DNA from: Nocardioides pocheonensis
GTDB lineage: Bacteria; Actinomycetota; Actinomycetes; Propionibacteriales; Nocardioidaceae
DNA length: 64,000 nucleotides
Assembly (NCBI RefSeq): GCF_003725535.1
Contig: NZ_RJSF01000040.1
Coordinates: forward strand, 583,323 to 647,322
Reading direction: 5' to 3'
Within the stretch, counting starts at the first letter, position 1. Each line of letters opens with the position of its first letter. The translations under genes and the position numbers were made by a program. Shown one piece after another: positions 44,553 through 53,904 of the stretch. The notes under the pieces are model-generated. The model saw only the letters and a program-made list of their open reading frames with translations, had not been told where the DNA came from and did not search any database.

Positions 44553-46061
44553 TCAGGCCTCGGGAGGTGCCAGGGTCAGCACGAACCGCGATCCGTGCGG
44601 CCGGACGTCCTCGTGGTGCAGGTCGCCGCCGTTGGCGCGGGCGAGCTCGCGGCTGATGAACAGGCCGAGTCCGGTGCCGGTCACGGTCCCGGCCGTCACG
44701 GTGTCACGGCTGAACCGCTGGAACAGGCTGTCGCGGAAGGCCGGGGCGATGCCGCCGCCGGCGTCGGTCACCGAGACGAGCACCTCACCGGTCGGTGCCC
44801 GCCATCCCCGGAGCTCGGTGGCGCCTCCGGCGTACTTCTCCGCGTTGCTGAGCAGGTTCGCGAGGATCTGGTCCAGGTGTCCGGGCTGGACCCACGCCAC
44901 CAGGTCCGGCTCGACGTCGACCACCGGCCGGTGGCCGGCCGGCTGGGTCGCGGCCGCCTCCGCGAGGCGCGGCGCGATCGGGCAGTGCTCGCGCCGCGCG
45001 GTCAGGGTGCCGCCCTCGCTGCTCACCATCGCGAGCACCTCGAGGAGCACCGTCTTGATCTGCGACGCGTTCCGCTCGACCACCTCGAGGGAGGAGCGGA
45101 CCACGGTGGGGTCTCCGCCGTCCTGCAGGACCTCGCTCCCGATCTGGGCGTGACCGACGATCGCGGTCAGCGGGTTCGCGATCTCGTGGCCGAGCATGCC
45201 CATGAGGTCGGCCTTGAACTGGTTGGCCCGTTCGAGCTGCTCGTTCTTCGACGCCAGCTCGGCCGCCGCCTCGGCGCGCTCGCGCAGCGGCTCGTGGAGC
45301 GCCGCGCGCTGGACCAGCGCGTAGATCGGCACGAACAGCAGGACGAACCATCCGCCGCCGGTCCACACCGCGGAGAGCAGGCCACCGATGAGCAGCACGC
45401 CGCCCTCGGTCGCGTAGTACGACGTGCTCGCGAGCGTGCTCCGCAGCCACGACTCGTCCTCGGCGTGGTTGAGCAGGGCGGGACCGACGAACAGCAGGCT
45501 CTCGACGACGAGGAACGTCAACGCCGCGGCCACCATGGTGAGCAGGCCCCTGCCGCCGTTGCCGGCCATCCAGTTCGACTCGTGGGGGCTGACCAGGTGG
45601 CGCACCACGGCCGCGGCGACGCCGGCCAGCGCCAGGAACGCTCCGGAGCCGACCCACTTCCACAGCGGCACCCGGAGCCCGCGCAGGCGCGCGTGCAGGT
45701 AGGTGGCCGGCACGACCACGAGCAGCCACGGGGTGGTCACCAGCAGCGCGGCGGCGAACGCCCACGCCGACAGGGCCTTGTGGGGCTGGTTGCTGCGCGC
45801 GAGCCCACCGGCGAGCACGCGCCCGAACTCGACGTTCAGCGCCGACACGAGCACGAGCAGGAGCACGGTCGACCACGCCGTGTGCGCGGGACGGACCGGA
45901 CCGACTCCGGAGAGCAGGAAGGGGAGCACGAGCGCGGCCACGCCGCAGGCCAGCAGGTAGGCGCGCAGTGGGCCTGGCGTGCTCCAGAACTCGCCCCACT
46001 GTCCGCGGCCTGTCGCGCTCCCGCCGGGGCGCACGGCGGGAGGACTCGCGTCCTCGGTCAC
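44553..46061 (-). CDS. Sensor histidine kinase with multi-pass membrane domain
   Basis: A 502-residue kinase. The first 255 residues hold about eight hydrophobic segments of a MASE-like sensor (for example LRAYLLACGVAALVLPFLL, STVLLLVLVSALNVEF, GVLLIGGLLSAVWTGG, WFVLLFVPIYALV). A coiled helix follows, then HisKA with His near 290 (LMGMLGHEIANPLTAIVGHA) and HATPase (about 385-500; NLLSNAEKYAGG, DAGGGIAP, GTGLGLFISRELA). It lacks a receiver. The same direction as the two hybrid kinases and a 283-base gap suggest a shared signalling locus. Confidence 0.88.
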   Translation of the reverse strand: MTEDASPPAVRPGGSATGRGQWGEFWSTPGPLRAYLLACGVAALVLPFLLSGVGPVRPAHTAWSTVLLLVLVSALNVEFGRVLAGGLARSNQPHKALSAWAFAAALLVTTPWLLVVVPATYLHARLRGLRVPLWKWVGSGAFLALAGVAAAVVRHLVSPHESNWMAGNGGRGLLTMVAAALTFLVVESLLFVGPALLNHAEDESWLRSTLASTSYYATEGGVLLIGGLLSAVWTGGGWFVLLFVPIYALVQRAALHEPLRERAEAAAELASKNEQLERANQFKADLMGMLGHEIANPLTAIVGHAQIGSEVLQDGGDPTVVRSSLEVVERNASQIKTVLLEVLAMVSSEGGTLTARREHCPIAPRLAEAAATQPAGHRPVVDVEPDLVAWVQPGHLDQILANLLSNAEKYAGGATELRGWRAPTGEVLVSVTDAGGGIAPAFRDSLFQRFSRDTVTAGTVTGTGLGLFISRELARANGGDLHHEDVRPHGSRFVLTLAPPEA

Positions 46062-46191
46062 GGCAGCGATCTTGGCACAGCCGCCTGTGCTCGCGTCCTC
46101 GGCCTGTGGACGGGGACGGCCACCGGCGTACGACGCGCCAGGATGCGGCGCGCCGTAGGCTCGTGGGCAGGCCGCCGTGAAGGAGATGTCG

Positions 46192-47211
46192 TTGCGCGTC
46201 GCACTCGCCCTCGGAAGCGGCGGAGCTCGCGGCTACGCCCACATCGGAGTGATCAACGAGCTCCAGGAGCGCGGGCACGAGATCGTCGCGGTGGCCGGCT
46301 CGTCGATGGGCGCGCTCGTCGGCGGTGTCTTCGCGGCCGGGGAGCTGGCCTCCTACACCGAGTGGGTGCTGGGCCTCTCGCAGCGCTCGGTGCTCCGGCA
46401 GATGGACCCGGCCCTGGCCTCGGGCGGCGTGATCCGCGCCGACCGGGTGCTCGGGAGCATGGCCGAGCTGGTCGGCGACCGGCGGATCGAGAGCCTGCCG
46501 ATCCGCTACACGGCCGTCGCCGTCGACCTGCTCGCCGGGCGGGAGGTGTGGCTCGACGAAGGCCCGCTCGACCGGGCGATCCGTGCCTCGATCGGGATCC
46601 CCGGGGTGATCGCGCCGACCGCGGTCAACGGCCGGATCCTGGTCGACGGGGGAGTGCTCAACCCCGTGCCCGTGGCGGCCACCGCGACCGCGCGGGCCGA
46701 CCTCGTCGTGGCGGTCTCGCTGCAGGGACCGCGCGGCCGGCAGCCGTACGCCCCGACGCGCGAGAGCGCCGAGCGCCGGCCCGTCGCCGAGTGGTGGGAG
46801 CGGTTCCGCAGCAACGCAGCCGGCATCCTCAGCTCCGACGCCGTCGAGGCGGTGGCCCAGCGCCTCCCGGTACGCCGTACCGCGCCGGACGTGCCCGAGG
46901 CGGACGTCGCGGCGGAGCTCGTCGCGACCGCCGACCCAGCGACCGCCGACGGCGCGGCCGACGTGCTCCCGTCCGTCAGCATGCGCGACGTGGTCAGCCT
47001 GTCCCTCGACGCAGCCCAGAGCGCGCTGACCCGCTACTCCCTGGCCGCCCACCCTCCCGACCTGCTGATCACGGTGCCCAAGGACGCCTGCCGCACCCTG
47101 GACTTCCACCGTGCCGCCGAGCTGATCGACCTCGGGCGCACGCTGGCCCGGGAGGCGCTGGACCGCGAGGCTCCCGAGGACGACCCGGAGCCGGGCGGCA
47201 CGCAGCCCTGA
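46192..47211 (+). CDS. Patatin-like phospholipase family protein
   Basis: A 339-residue lipid acyl hydrolase-like protein of the RssA/YlbK group. The oxyanion loop GSGGARGYAHIG is at about residues 6-17, the nucleophile Ser in AGSSMGALVGG near 39, and the catalytic Asp in LVDGGVLNPVPV near 150. I prefer TTG 46192, which has AAGGAG six bases upstream and gives the family N-terminus; GTG 46177 and ATG 46186 are also in frame. The region after 200 is longer than the core fold and acidic. It converges with member 2 of the small-protein family. Confidence 0.86.
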   Translation: MRVALALGSGGARGYAHIGVINELQERGHEIVAVAGSSMGALVGGVFAAGELASYTEWVLGLSQRSVLRQMDPALASGGVIRADRVLGSMAELVGDRRIESLPIRYTAVAVDLLAGREVWLDEGPLDRAIRASIGIPGVIAPTAVNGRILVDGGVLNPVPVAATATARADLVVAVSLQGPRGRQPYAPTRESAERRPVAEWWERFRSNAAGILSSDAVEAVAQRLPVRRTAPDVPEADVAAELVATADPATADGAADVLPSVSMRDVVSLSLDAAQSALTRYSLAAHPPDLLITVPKDACRTLDFHRAAELIDLGRTLAREALDREAPEDDPEPGGTQP

Positions 47212-47221
47212 CCCGACCGGC

Positions 47222-47437
47222 TCAGGTGAGCGACGCGACCAGGATCACGTGCCCGTCGGCCCGACGCTCGAACGCCTCCACCGGCCGGCCGAGCACCTGG
47301 GCGGCCGTCTTGATCGCCCACTTGACGTCGATCACCCCTTGCAACGGGCGCGCCGGCACGCGCAGGACGAACTCGTGCTCGGTCTCCAGATCGCGCACGA
47401 TCTGCAGCACCAGCTCGTCAGGGCGGACGGTGGACAT
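47222..47437 (-). CDS. Small protein, member 2 of a three-paralogue family
   Basis: A 71-residue protein of no named family. The core LQGVIDVKWAIKTAAQVLGR aligns with the 76-aa product of 12430-12660 and the 107-aa product of 62764-63087 (hydrophobic-Asp, Trp-Ala, Ala-Ala/Gly-Gln/Arg, Leu-Gly). A helix (VLQIVRDLETE) precedes and a strand (HVILVASLT) ends it. ATG 47437 has GAGGA eight bases upstream. It stands alone between patatin and the nuclease-like gene. Confidence 0.72.
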   Translation of the reverse strand: MSTVRPDELVLQIVRDLETEHEFVLRVPARPLQGVIDVKWAIKTAAQVLGRPVEAFERRADGHVILVASLT

Positions 47438-47588
47438 CGCTGCCATCCTCGCCGATCGGCAGCGGTTTGCACCCGGGCCGAAGGGCCTCGATCTGTGGCG
47501 GCGCAACCGTTGTGGTCGGTCGTGGCGCACTGGTTTGATGGCGTCGGGCGGGCTCGGCGCCCGACCCGGGCCGCCCGGGGAGGCGGCC

Positions 47589-48713
47589 GTGCGGCTGGCG
47601 TCGTTCAACGTCGAGAACCTGTTCGCGCGCCCCAAGGCGATGGACGAGACCCAGGGTGACGCCGCGACCCGGCGGCAGGTGCTCGCTGCGCACGCCCGCG
47701 TCTCCGAGCTGTTCGAGCGGTCGAGCTATGCCGGCGTCGAGGCCGACATCCTCGCCCAGCTCGACGTGCTGGGTCTGCTGCGCTCCGACGACGGCCCGTA
47801 CGCCGTGCTCCGCAAGGTCCGGGGCCAGCTGGTACGCCGCCCGCGCACCGGCCCGGTGGTCCTGGTCGCGAAGGGCCGGGCGGACTGGGTGGGCTGGATC
47901 GAGCTCAAGACCGTCGCGGTCGACGAGGTCGCGACCGAGAACACTGCGCGCGTGCTCAACGAGCTGGACGCCGACGTCGCGACCGTCGTGGAGGCCGACG
48001 ACCGGCCCGGCCTGCAGATGTTCAACGACGCGATGCTGCCGGCGGTGGGCGGCACGCCGTACGAGCAGGTGATGCTCGTCGAGGGCAACGACACCCGCGG
48101 CATCGACGTGGGGTTCCTGGCGCGGACGGCGTACCGGCTGGTGCAGATCCGCACCCACATCTTCGACCAGGACGCTCAGGGGGTGGTGTTCTCCCGCGAC
48201 TGCTGCGAGTACCACGTCGACACCCCGCTCGGCACGCGCCTGGTGGTGATGGCGAACCACTTCAAGTCCAAGGGCTACGCCTCGCCCGGCGACCCGGTGG
48301 GCGCGAAGCGACGGCACCGGCAGGCTGCGCGCGTCGCGGAGATCTACGCGTCCGTGCGCGCCGAGGGGATCGACCACGTGGCGATCATGGGCGACCTCAA
48401 CGACGACCCGTCCAGCTCCGCGCTCGCACCGCTCCTGGACGTGCCGGGCCTGAGCGACGTCAGTGCACACCCGGCGTTCGACTGGAACCACCGTCGCGGC
48501 ACCTACGGGTCGGGCAACGAGAAGGAGAAGATCGACTACATCCTGATGTCGGGTCCGCTCTTCGGCCGGGTGGTGGGCGGCGGCGTCTTCCGCAAGGGCG
48601 TGTGGCGCGGGGCGCGCACCAAGGACCCGTGGGACATCTTCCCGACGCTGACCGCCAAGCAGCAGGAGGCGTCCGACCACGCCGCGATCTACGCCGACCT
48701 CACCGACTTCTGA
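47589..48713 (+). CDS. Endonuclease/exonuclease/phosphatase family protein
   Basis: A 374-residue metal-dependent hydrolase of the DNase I-like (EEP) fold. Signatures: LASFNVENLFARP at the N-terminus (Asn), ADVATVVEADDRP near 122 (Glu), NHFKSKGYASPGD near 220 (His), VAIMGDLNDDPSSSALAP near 263 (Asp and Asn) and the final EASDHAAIYADL with the catalytic Asp-His. The substrate could be DNA, phospholipid or a phosphoester. The GTG at 47589 follows GGGGAGG and gives the family start; an in-frame ATG at 47538 lacks a ribosome site. No signal peptide. Confidence 0.87.
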   Translation: MRLASFNVENLFARPKAMDETQGDAATRRQVLAAHARVSELFERSSYAGVEADILAQLDVLGLLRSDDGPYAVLRKVRGQLVRRPRTGPVVLVAKGRADWVGWIELKTVAVDEVATENTARVLNELDADVATVVEADDRPGLQMFNDAMLPAVGGTPYEQVMLVEGNDTRGIDVGFLARTAYRLVQIRTHIFDQDAQGVVFSRDCCEYHVDTPLGTRLVVMANHFKSKGYASPGDPVGAKRRHRQAARVAEIYASVRAEGIDHVAIMGDLNDDPSSSALAPLLDVPGLSDVSAHPAFDWNHRRGTYGSGNEKEKIDYILMSGPLFGRVVGGGVFRKGVWRGARTKDPWDIFPTLTAKQQEASDHAAIYADLTDF

Positions 48714-48728
48714 GCAGGGTCCGGTCGC

Positions 48729-50327
48729 TCAGGCGAGCAGCTGCTGCGCGAGCGCGGCGCTCGCCGGGTAGTCGACCTTGCTGACCGGGGTGCGGGGCAC
48801 CTGCGAGACGAACAGCACCTGCTTGGGCACCTTGTAATTGGAGATCAGCGAGCGCGCGTGCTGGCGCAGGTCCTCCTCGCTCGTGGTCGCCCCGGCGCGG
48901 AGCTGGACCAGCGCCGTCACCTGCTGGCCCCAGCGCTCGTGCGGGGTGCCGACGACGACCGCGTCGAAGACGTCGTCGTGCCGCAGCAGCACCGCCTCGA
49001 CCTCCTCGGGGTGCACCTTCTCGCCGCCGGTGTTGATGCACACCGACCCGCGGCCGAGGACGGTCACCGAGCCGTCCTCCTCACGCCGTGCGAAGTCGCC
49101 GGGGATCGACCAGCGCACCCCGTCGACCTCCTTGAAGGTGGCGGCGGTCTTGACCGGGTCCTTGTAGTAGCCCAGCGGGATCGCGCCGGTGCGGCCGAGC
49201 ATGCCGTCGACCCCCGGAGGGCAGGGCCGCATCTGGGTGTCGAACACCTCCACGTCGGCGCCGACGCCGAACTTCGGGGCGCCCGAGGGACCCTCGGAGC
49301 CGTCGTCGATCCGGGAGCCGGTGGTGCCGGACTCCGAGGAGCCGTACGAGTCGAGGATGAAGCGGCCGGGCAGCGCCCTGCGGATCTCGTCGCGCACGCC
49401 CTCGGACAGGGGAGCGGCGCCGTTCGAGACCGCCGCGAGGGTCGAGAGGTCCCAGCGGTCCGGCTCGGCCAGGATCGCCTCGGCCACGGGCCGCCCCATC
49501 GCGTCACCGAGGAAGGTCAGCGAGTGGACCCCCGCCTTCTGCACGAGGTCGAGCACCTTCGTCGCGTCGAAGCTCGGCTCGGTGTAGAGCGCCACGGTGT
49601 AGCCGGCGACGTGCCCGTTGCCGAGGATCCACTGGCTGCCGCCGTGCATCATCGGGCCGCAGGCGAGCAGGACCATCGGGTTCTGGTTGGCGGCCGCCTC
49701 GGCAGCCAGCTGCTCGACCGAGTCGAACGGCGCACCGAACCGGCTCGCGTTGAGGGCAGCCCGGATGATGTCCTCGTTGCGCCAGACGACGCCCTTCGGG
49801 TTGCCCGTGGTGCCCCCGGTGTACAGCACGTAGTGGTCGTCGGCGGAGCGTCCGGCGAGCCGTTCGGTGGACGCCGCGGCCAGCGCTGCGTCGTACTCCT
49901 CGCCGAGGACCAGCACGTGCTCGAGCGTGGGCAGGTCGAGCGCGCGTACGGCGTCGACGTGCTCGGGAGCCACGATCGCGGCCACGCAGTCGGCGTTGTC
50001 GTAGAGGTAGGCCAGCTCGTCGTGGAGGTACTTGTAGTTGATGTTGATCGGCACCGCCCTGGCCTTCAGGCAGCCGTAGAACGCGTCGACCCACTCGATC
50101 CGGTTCGCCGAGTGCACCGCGACGTGGTCGCCCGGGCGGACGCCGAGCGAGAGCAGGTGGTGGGTCAGCCGCGTCGAGCGCTCGTCGACCTCGGCGAAGG
50201 TGTACTCGCGGTCCATCGTGACCACGGCCGGCCGGTCGGGGACGACGTCGGCCATCGCCTCGACGATGTCGGCGATCGTGATCGGCCGGGTCGAGGAACT
50301 CTGCGGGGTGTCGGCGAGCTGGGTCAC
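48729..50327 (-). CDS. Acyl-CoA ligase (AMP-binding family) with KstR-like box upstream
   Basis: A 532-residue adenylate-forming CoA ligase. Signatures: YVLYTGGTTGNPKGVVWR near residue 168, DSYGSSESG near 320, GRGSVCINTGGEKVHPEEVE near 425 and the C-terminal Lys region TPVSKVDYP near 520. The NTGGEKV hinge and GGTTG loop resemble actinobacterial FadD enzymes of steroid or lipid catabolism rather than housekeeping FadD. The start is the codon at 50325-50327. A TNNAACNNGTTNNA-like site lies 18 bases upstream (50345-50358), as in KstR regulons. The substrate is unknown. Confidence 0.9.
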   Translation of the reverse strand: MTQLADTPQSSSTRPITIADIVEAMADVVPDRPAVVTMDREYTFAEVDERSTRLTHHLLSLGVRPGDHVAVHSANRIEWVDAFYGCLKARAVPININYKYLHDELAYLYDNADCVAAIVAPEHVDAVRALDLPTLEHVLVLGEEYDAALAAASTERLAGRSADDHYVLYTGGTTGNPKGVVWRNEDIIRAALNASRFGAPFDSVEQLAAEAAANQNPMVLLACGPMMHGGSQWILGNGHVAGYTVALYTEPSFDATKVLDLVQKAGVHSLTFLGDAMGRPVAEAILAEPDRWDLSTLAAVSNGAAPLSEGVRDEIRRALPGRFILDSYGSSESGTTGSRIDDGSEGPSGAPKFGVGADVEVFDTQMRPCPPGVDGMLGRTGAIPLGYYKDPVKTAATFKEVDGVRWSIPGDFARREEDGSVTVLGRGSVCINTGGEKVHPEEVEAVLLRHDDVFDAVVVGTPHERWGQQVTALVQLRAGATTSEEDLRQHARSLISNYKVPKQVLFVSQVPRTPVSKVDYPASAALAQQLLA

Positions 50328-50344
50328 GGCGCCACTCTCTCAAC

Positions 50345-50358
50345 TAGAACACGTTCTC
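50345..50358. promoter_or_regulatory. KstR-like operator candidate
   Basis: TAGAACACGTTCTC matches the KstR consensus TNNAACNNGTTNNA at all fixed positions except the last base. The inverted AGAAC/GTTCT arms are exact. It lies just upstream of the acyl-CoA ligase start. Confidence 0.6.
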
Positions 50359-50397
50359 GTCCAGAGCGAGGCGGCGTGACCGGCCCAGCCGGCCTAC

Positions 50398-52074
50398 TCA
50401 GCCGTGGCCCGCGAGCTCCGCGTCCTCGACCCGCGCCTCGTGGACGCTGTCGTCGATGTAGGCCTGCGCCTGCTCGGGCGTGAGCCGGAAGGCGTAGGAC
50501 ATCGCGTACACCCCGAGCGAGAGCAGCAGCAGGAGACCCGCGCTGAGCCCGAAGTTGAGCTTCTCCAGGTTGCCGGCCGCCGGCTCCGGGTAGTTGCCGA
50601 GGTAGGAGATCGCGGTCAACCCGATCAGCCAGGGGAACACCCACGCGCCGGAACGTACGTCGAGCCGCTCGCCCTTCATCTGCCCCGACATCGCGAAGGC
50701 GGCGAGCAGCACGAAGCCGAGCAGCACGGCGACCATCAGCTTCCACACGGTCGTCCAGCCGGACCAGTAGACGATCAGGTTCGAGCCCCAGAACGCGAGC
50801 AGCGGGATGGTGTGGCCGCCCGGCAGCCGGAAGGGCCGGTCGTGGTGGGGCACCTGGGTCCGCAGCGACGCGTGCACGAGGGGGCCGGAGGCGAACGACA
50901 GCACTGTCGCCGAGGTGATGAAGCCGACCAGCTGCTGCCAGCTGGGGAACGGCAGGAAGGCCACCAGCCCGATCACGAAGGCCAGGCCCAGCCCGACCAT
51001 CGGCACGCCGTTGCCCGTGGTGCGCTCGAGCACCCGCGGCGCGTTGCCGTTGCGGGCCATCGCGAAGGAGATCCGCGAGGTGATCGTCGTGTAGATCAGG
51101 CCGGTGTCGCCGGGGGAGACGATCGCGTCGATGTAGAGCATCACCGCGAGCCAGCCGAGGCCGAGCCCGGTGGCCAGGGCGGCCAGAGGCCCGAAGTCGT
51201 TGGCGAAGGAGAGCTTGCCCCAGCTGCCCGAGTGCGCGAGCGTCGCGGGGTTCAGCGAGCCGATGAACGCGACCTGGAGCAGCACGTAGATCAGCCCGGT
51301 CAGCAGCACCGAGCCGATCACCGCGATCGGCACGTTGCGCCGGGGGTTGTCGGTCTCGCCGGCGAGCTCGATGCCCTGCCGGAAGCCGAGGTAGGAGAAC
51401 ACGATCCCGCTGGTGGCGACCGCGGTGAAGATGCCGTGCACACCGGTGGGTGCGAAGCCGTGGGAGCTGAAGTTGCTGCCGTGGAAGGCGGTGACGAAGA
51501 AGGCCCCGACGACCAGCAGGATGATGAACAGCTTCCACCAGACCAGCACGTTGTTGATCCGGGCGAACCAGCGCACGCCGTAGTAGTTGACCGCCACGAA
51601 CACCGCCATCAGCACGACCGCGGACGCGTAACCCAGGGCGGTCAGCGTGTGCACGGTCTCGCCGTTGACGGTGTGCTCGTTGGTGAACGGCGCGTACTTC
51701 GTGCCGTACTGCAGCGCGGCCTCGACCTCGATCGGCGCCGTGGTTGCGACGGCCACCCAGGTGATCCAGCCCGCGGTGAAGCTGGCGAGGTGGCCGAACG
51801 CCATGTGCGGGAAGCGCACCACGCCGCCGGAGAGCGGGAACATCGTGCCCAGCTCGGCGTACGTCAGCGCGATCAGCAGGATCAGCACGCCGCCGAGCGC
51901 CCACGAGATGATCGCGGCGGGCCCGGCCTCCTTCGCGGCGTTGAGTGCGCCGAACAACCAGCCCGAGCCGATGATCGATCCGACGCTGGCGAAGAGGAGG
52001 CCGACGATGCCGACGTGTCGCCTCAGGTCCGGTGCCGACTCGGCGGCTTCTTCCGGAGCGGTCGTGGTGGCCAT
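50398..52074 (-). CDS. Amino-acid permease (APC superfamily, YveA-like)
   Basis: A 558-residue transporter with about 13-14 membrane segments. The TM1 unwound motif GSIIGSGWLFGAL (near residue 33) and the next stretch AGPAAIISWALGGVLILLIALTYAELGTMFP match the YveA-type aspartate:proton symporter group. Other marks: SYLGFRQGIELAGET near 230 and SPGDTGLIYTTITSRISFAMAR near 325. The C-terminal 40 residues are charged and soluble. ATG 52074 follows AGGGTAGAC. It is divergent from the amidohydrolase gene, with about 195 bases between, so the two may serve one catabolic route. Confidence 0.87.
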   Translation of the reverse strand: MATTTAPEEAAESAPDLRRHVGIVGLLFASVGSIIGSGWLFGALNAAKEAGPAAIISWALGGVLILLIALTYAELGTMFPLSGGVVRFPHMAFGHLASFTAGWITWVAVATTAPIEVEAALQYGTKYAPFTNEHTVNGETVHTLTALGYASAVVLMAVFVAVNYYGVRWFARINNVLVWWKLFIILLVVGAFFVTAFHGSNFSSHGFAPTGVHGIFTAVATSGIVFSYLGFRQGIELAGETDNPRRNVPIAVIGSVLLTGLIYVLLQVAFIGSLNPATLAHSGSWGKLSFANDFGPLAALATGLGLGWLAVMLYIDAIVSPGDTGLIYTTITSRISFAMARNGNAPRVLERTTGNGVPMVGLGLAFVIGLVAFLPFPSWQQLVGFITSATVLSFASGPLVHASLRTQVPHHDRPFRLPGGHTIPLLAFWGSNLIVYWSGWTTVWKLMVAVLLGFVLLAAFAMSGQMKGERLDVRSGAWVFPWLIGLTAISYLGNYPEPAAGNLEKLNFGLSAGLLLLLSLGVYAMSYAFRLTPEQAQAYIDDSVHEARVEDAELAGHG

Positions 52075-52268
52075 GTCTACCCTCGCTGTCCCGAGACGCG
52101 GGCGGTCTCCAACCGGAGCCCTTACCCAGCACTTCGGAGAACATCCGCGTCCCCTGGAGCCAGCGCCGACCGGTTCGGACCCCCGACCTCGCGGACCGGA
52201 GCCGTCGGCCATGATCGTCCTGCGGGCCTCGGGAGGAGACCTGTCTGTCATCGAGCGAGGGGAGTGGC

Positions 52269-53879
52269 GTGAGCGTCACCGTCTTCCAGAACGCGCACGT
52301 CTTCGACGGCCACCGCTACCGCGGCGACGTCGGTGACGTCGTCGTCGAGGGTGGCCGGATCGTCACGGTCGGCGCGAGCGGTACGCCGAGCGGCGCGACC
52401 GTCGTCGACGTCGGGGGAGGGTTGCTCGCGCCCGGGTTCGTCGACGCGCACGTCCACGCGATCCAGGGCGGCCTCGAGCGACTCGCATGCGACCTCAGCG
52501 GCGTACCGGTGGACGAGGCGGCGTACCTGGCGCACGTCGGCTCCTACGCCGCGAGCCACCCCGACACCGCGTGGATCCGCGGCGGCGGCTGGGCGATGGC
52601 AGCGTTTCCCGGGGGCGTGCCGAGCGCACGGGCGCTCGACGCCGTCGTACCCGACCGACCCGTCGCCCTGGTGAACCGCGACCACCACGGCATGTGGGTC
52701 AACACCCGCGCCCTGGAGGTCGCCGGCATCCACGCCGGCACGCCCGACCCGCCGGACGGCCGGTTCGAGCGCGACGAGGCCGGCAACCCCACCGGGATGC
52801 TGCACGAGGGCGCGATGCGGTGGGTCGACGAGGTGCTGCCCGTGGTCGACGACGACGCGATGCTGGCCGGCTTCCTCGAGGGGCAGTCCTACCTGCACTC
52901 CTTCGGCGTCACCGCGTGGCAGGACGCCATCGTCGGCGCGTACGCCGGGATGCAGGACAACGGCCCGACCTACCTCCGGGCCGCGCAGGAGGGCCTGATC
53001 TCCGGGACCGTCGTCGGCGCCCTCTGGTGGGACCGCGACCGCGGCGCCGAGCAGGTCGCCGACCTCGTGGAGCGCCGTTCCGCCCTGTCCCACGGGCGGT
53101 TCTCGGCCACCGCGGTCAAGATCATGCAGGACGGGATCATCGAGAACGGCACCGCCGGCCTCGCCGAGCCGTACCTCGACCGGTGCGGCCACCACACCGA
53201 CAACGCCGGCATCTCGTTCGTCGACCCCGCGCAGCTGCCGGCGTACATCGCGGCGCTGGACCGGCTCGGCTTCCAGGTGCACGTCCACGGCATCGGCGAC
53301 CGTGGGGTGCACGAGGCGCTGGACGCCTTCGAGGGCACCGACCCGGCGCGGCGGCACCACATCGCGCACCTCCAGCTGATCGAGCCCGACGACATCCCGC
53401 GGTTCCACGCCCTCGGGGTCGCCGCCAACCTGCAGGCGCTCTGGGCCTGCCTCGACGAGCAGATGACCGAGCTGACGATCCCGTTCCTCGGCGCCGAGCG
53501 GGCGGGTCGGCAGTATCCCTTCGCCGATCTCCTCCGCAGCGGCGCGCGGCTGGTCGCGGGGAGCGACTGGCCGGTCAGCACGCCCAACCCGCTGGAGGCG
53601 ATCCACGTCGCCGTGCACCGCGTCGACCACGGCGGCCTCGCACGGGGCGGCATGGAGCCGTTCCTGCCCGAGCAGGCCCTCCCGATCGAGGCGGCCTTCG
53701 CCGCCTACACCAGCGGGTCGTCGTGGGTGAACCACCGCGACGACGCCGGCACGATCGCTCCGGGCGCCGTGGCCGACCTGGTGGTGCTGGACCGCGACCC
53801 CTTCCTCGCCCCCGACTCGATCGGTGCAGCGCAGGTCGTCAGCACGTGGGTCGACGGCGAGGTCGTGCACCAGGCCTGA
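52269..53879 (+). CDS. Amidohydrolase family protein (YtcJ-like)
   Basis: A 536-residue metal-dependent amidohydrolase. The HxH motif sits in GFVDAHVHAIQGG near residue 57, the typical VHGIGDRGVHEALD and HIAHLQLIEPDD His residues near 340-370, and the metal Asp in LVAGSDWPVSTPNPL near 430. The C-terminal APGAVADLVVLDRDPF strand is typical for imidazolone/adenine-deaminase-like proteins. GTG 52269 follows GAGGGGAG. YtcJ-like enzymes act on amides or cyclic amino compounds; the substrate is not predictable. It is divergent from the amino-acid permease. Confidence 0.88.
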   Translation: MSVTVFQNAHVFDGHRYRGDVGDVVVEGGRIVTVGASGTPSGATVVDVGGGLLAPGFVDAHVHAIQGGLERLACDLSGVPVDEAAYLAHVGSYAASHPDTAWIRGGGWAMAAFPGGVPSARALDAVVPDRPVALVNRDHHGMWVNTRALEVAGIHAGTPDPPDGRFERDEAGNPTGMLHEGAMRWVDEVLPVVDDDAMLAGFLEGQSYLHSFGVTAWQDAIVGAYAGMQDNGPTYLRAAQEGLISGTVVGALWWDRDRGAEQVADLVERRSALSHGRFSATAVKIMQDGIIENGTAGLAEPYLDRCGHHTDNAGISFVDPAQLPAYIAALDRLGFQVHVHGIGDRGVHEALDAFEGTDPARRHHIAHLQLIEPDDIPRFHALGVAANLQALWACLDEQMTELTIPFLGAERAGRQYPFADLLRSGARLVAGSDWPVSTPNPLEAIHVAVHRVDHGGLARGGMEPFLPEQALPIEAAFAAYTSGSSWVNHRDDAGTIAPGAVADLVVLDRDPFLAPDSIGAAQVVSTWVDGEVVHQA

Positions 53880-53904
53880 GGGCGCGGTCCCGCAAGAGCT
53901 CGCC

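Noticed and set aside
44538..47588. Upstream 1000-codon extension of the nuclease-like phosphatase frame
   Set aside because: Antisense shadow of the sensor kinase and patatin region. The real gene begins at GTG 47589 with a ribosome site and the family N-terminus.
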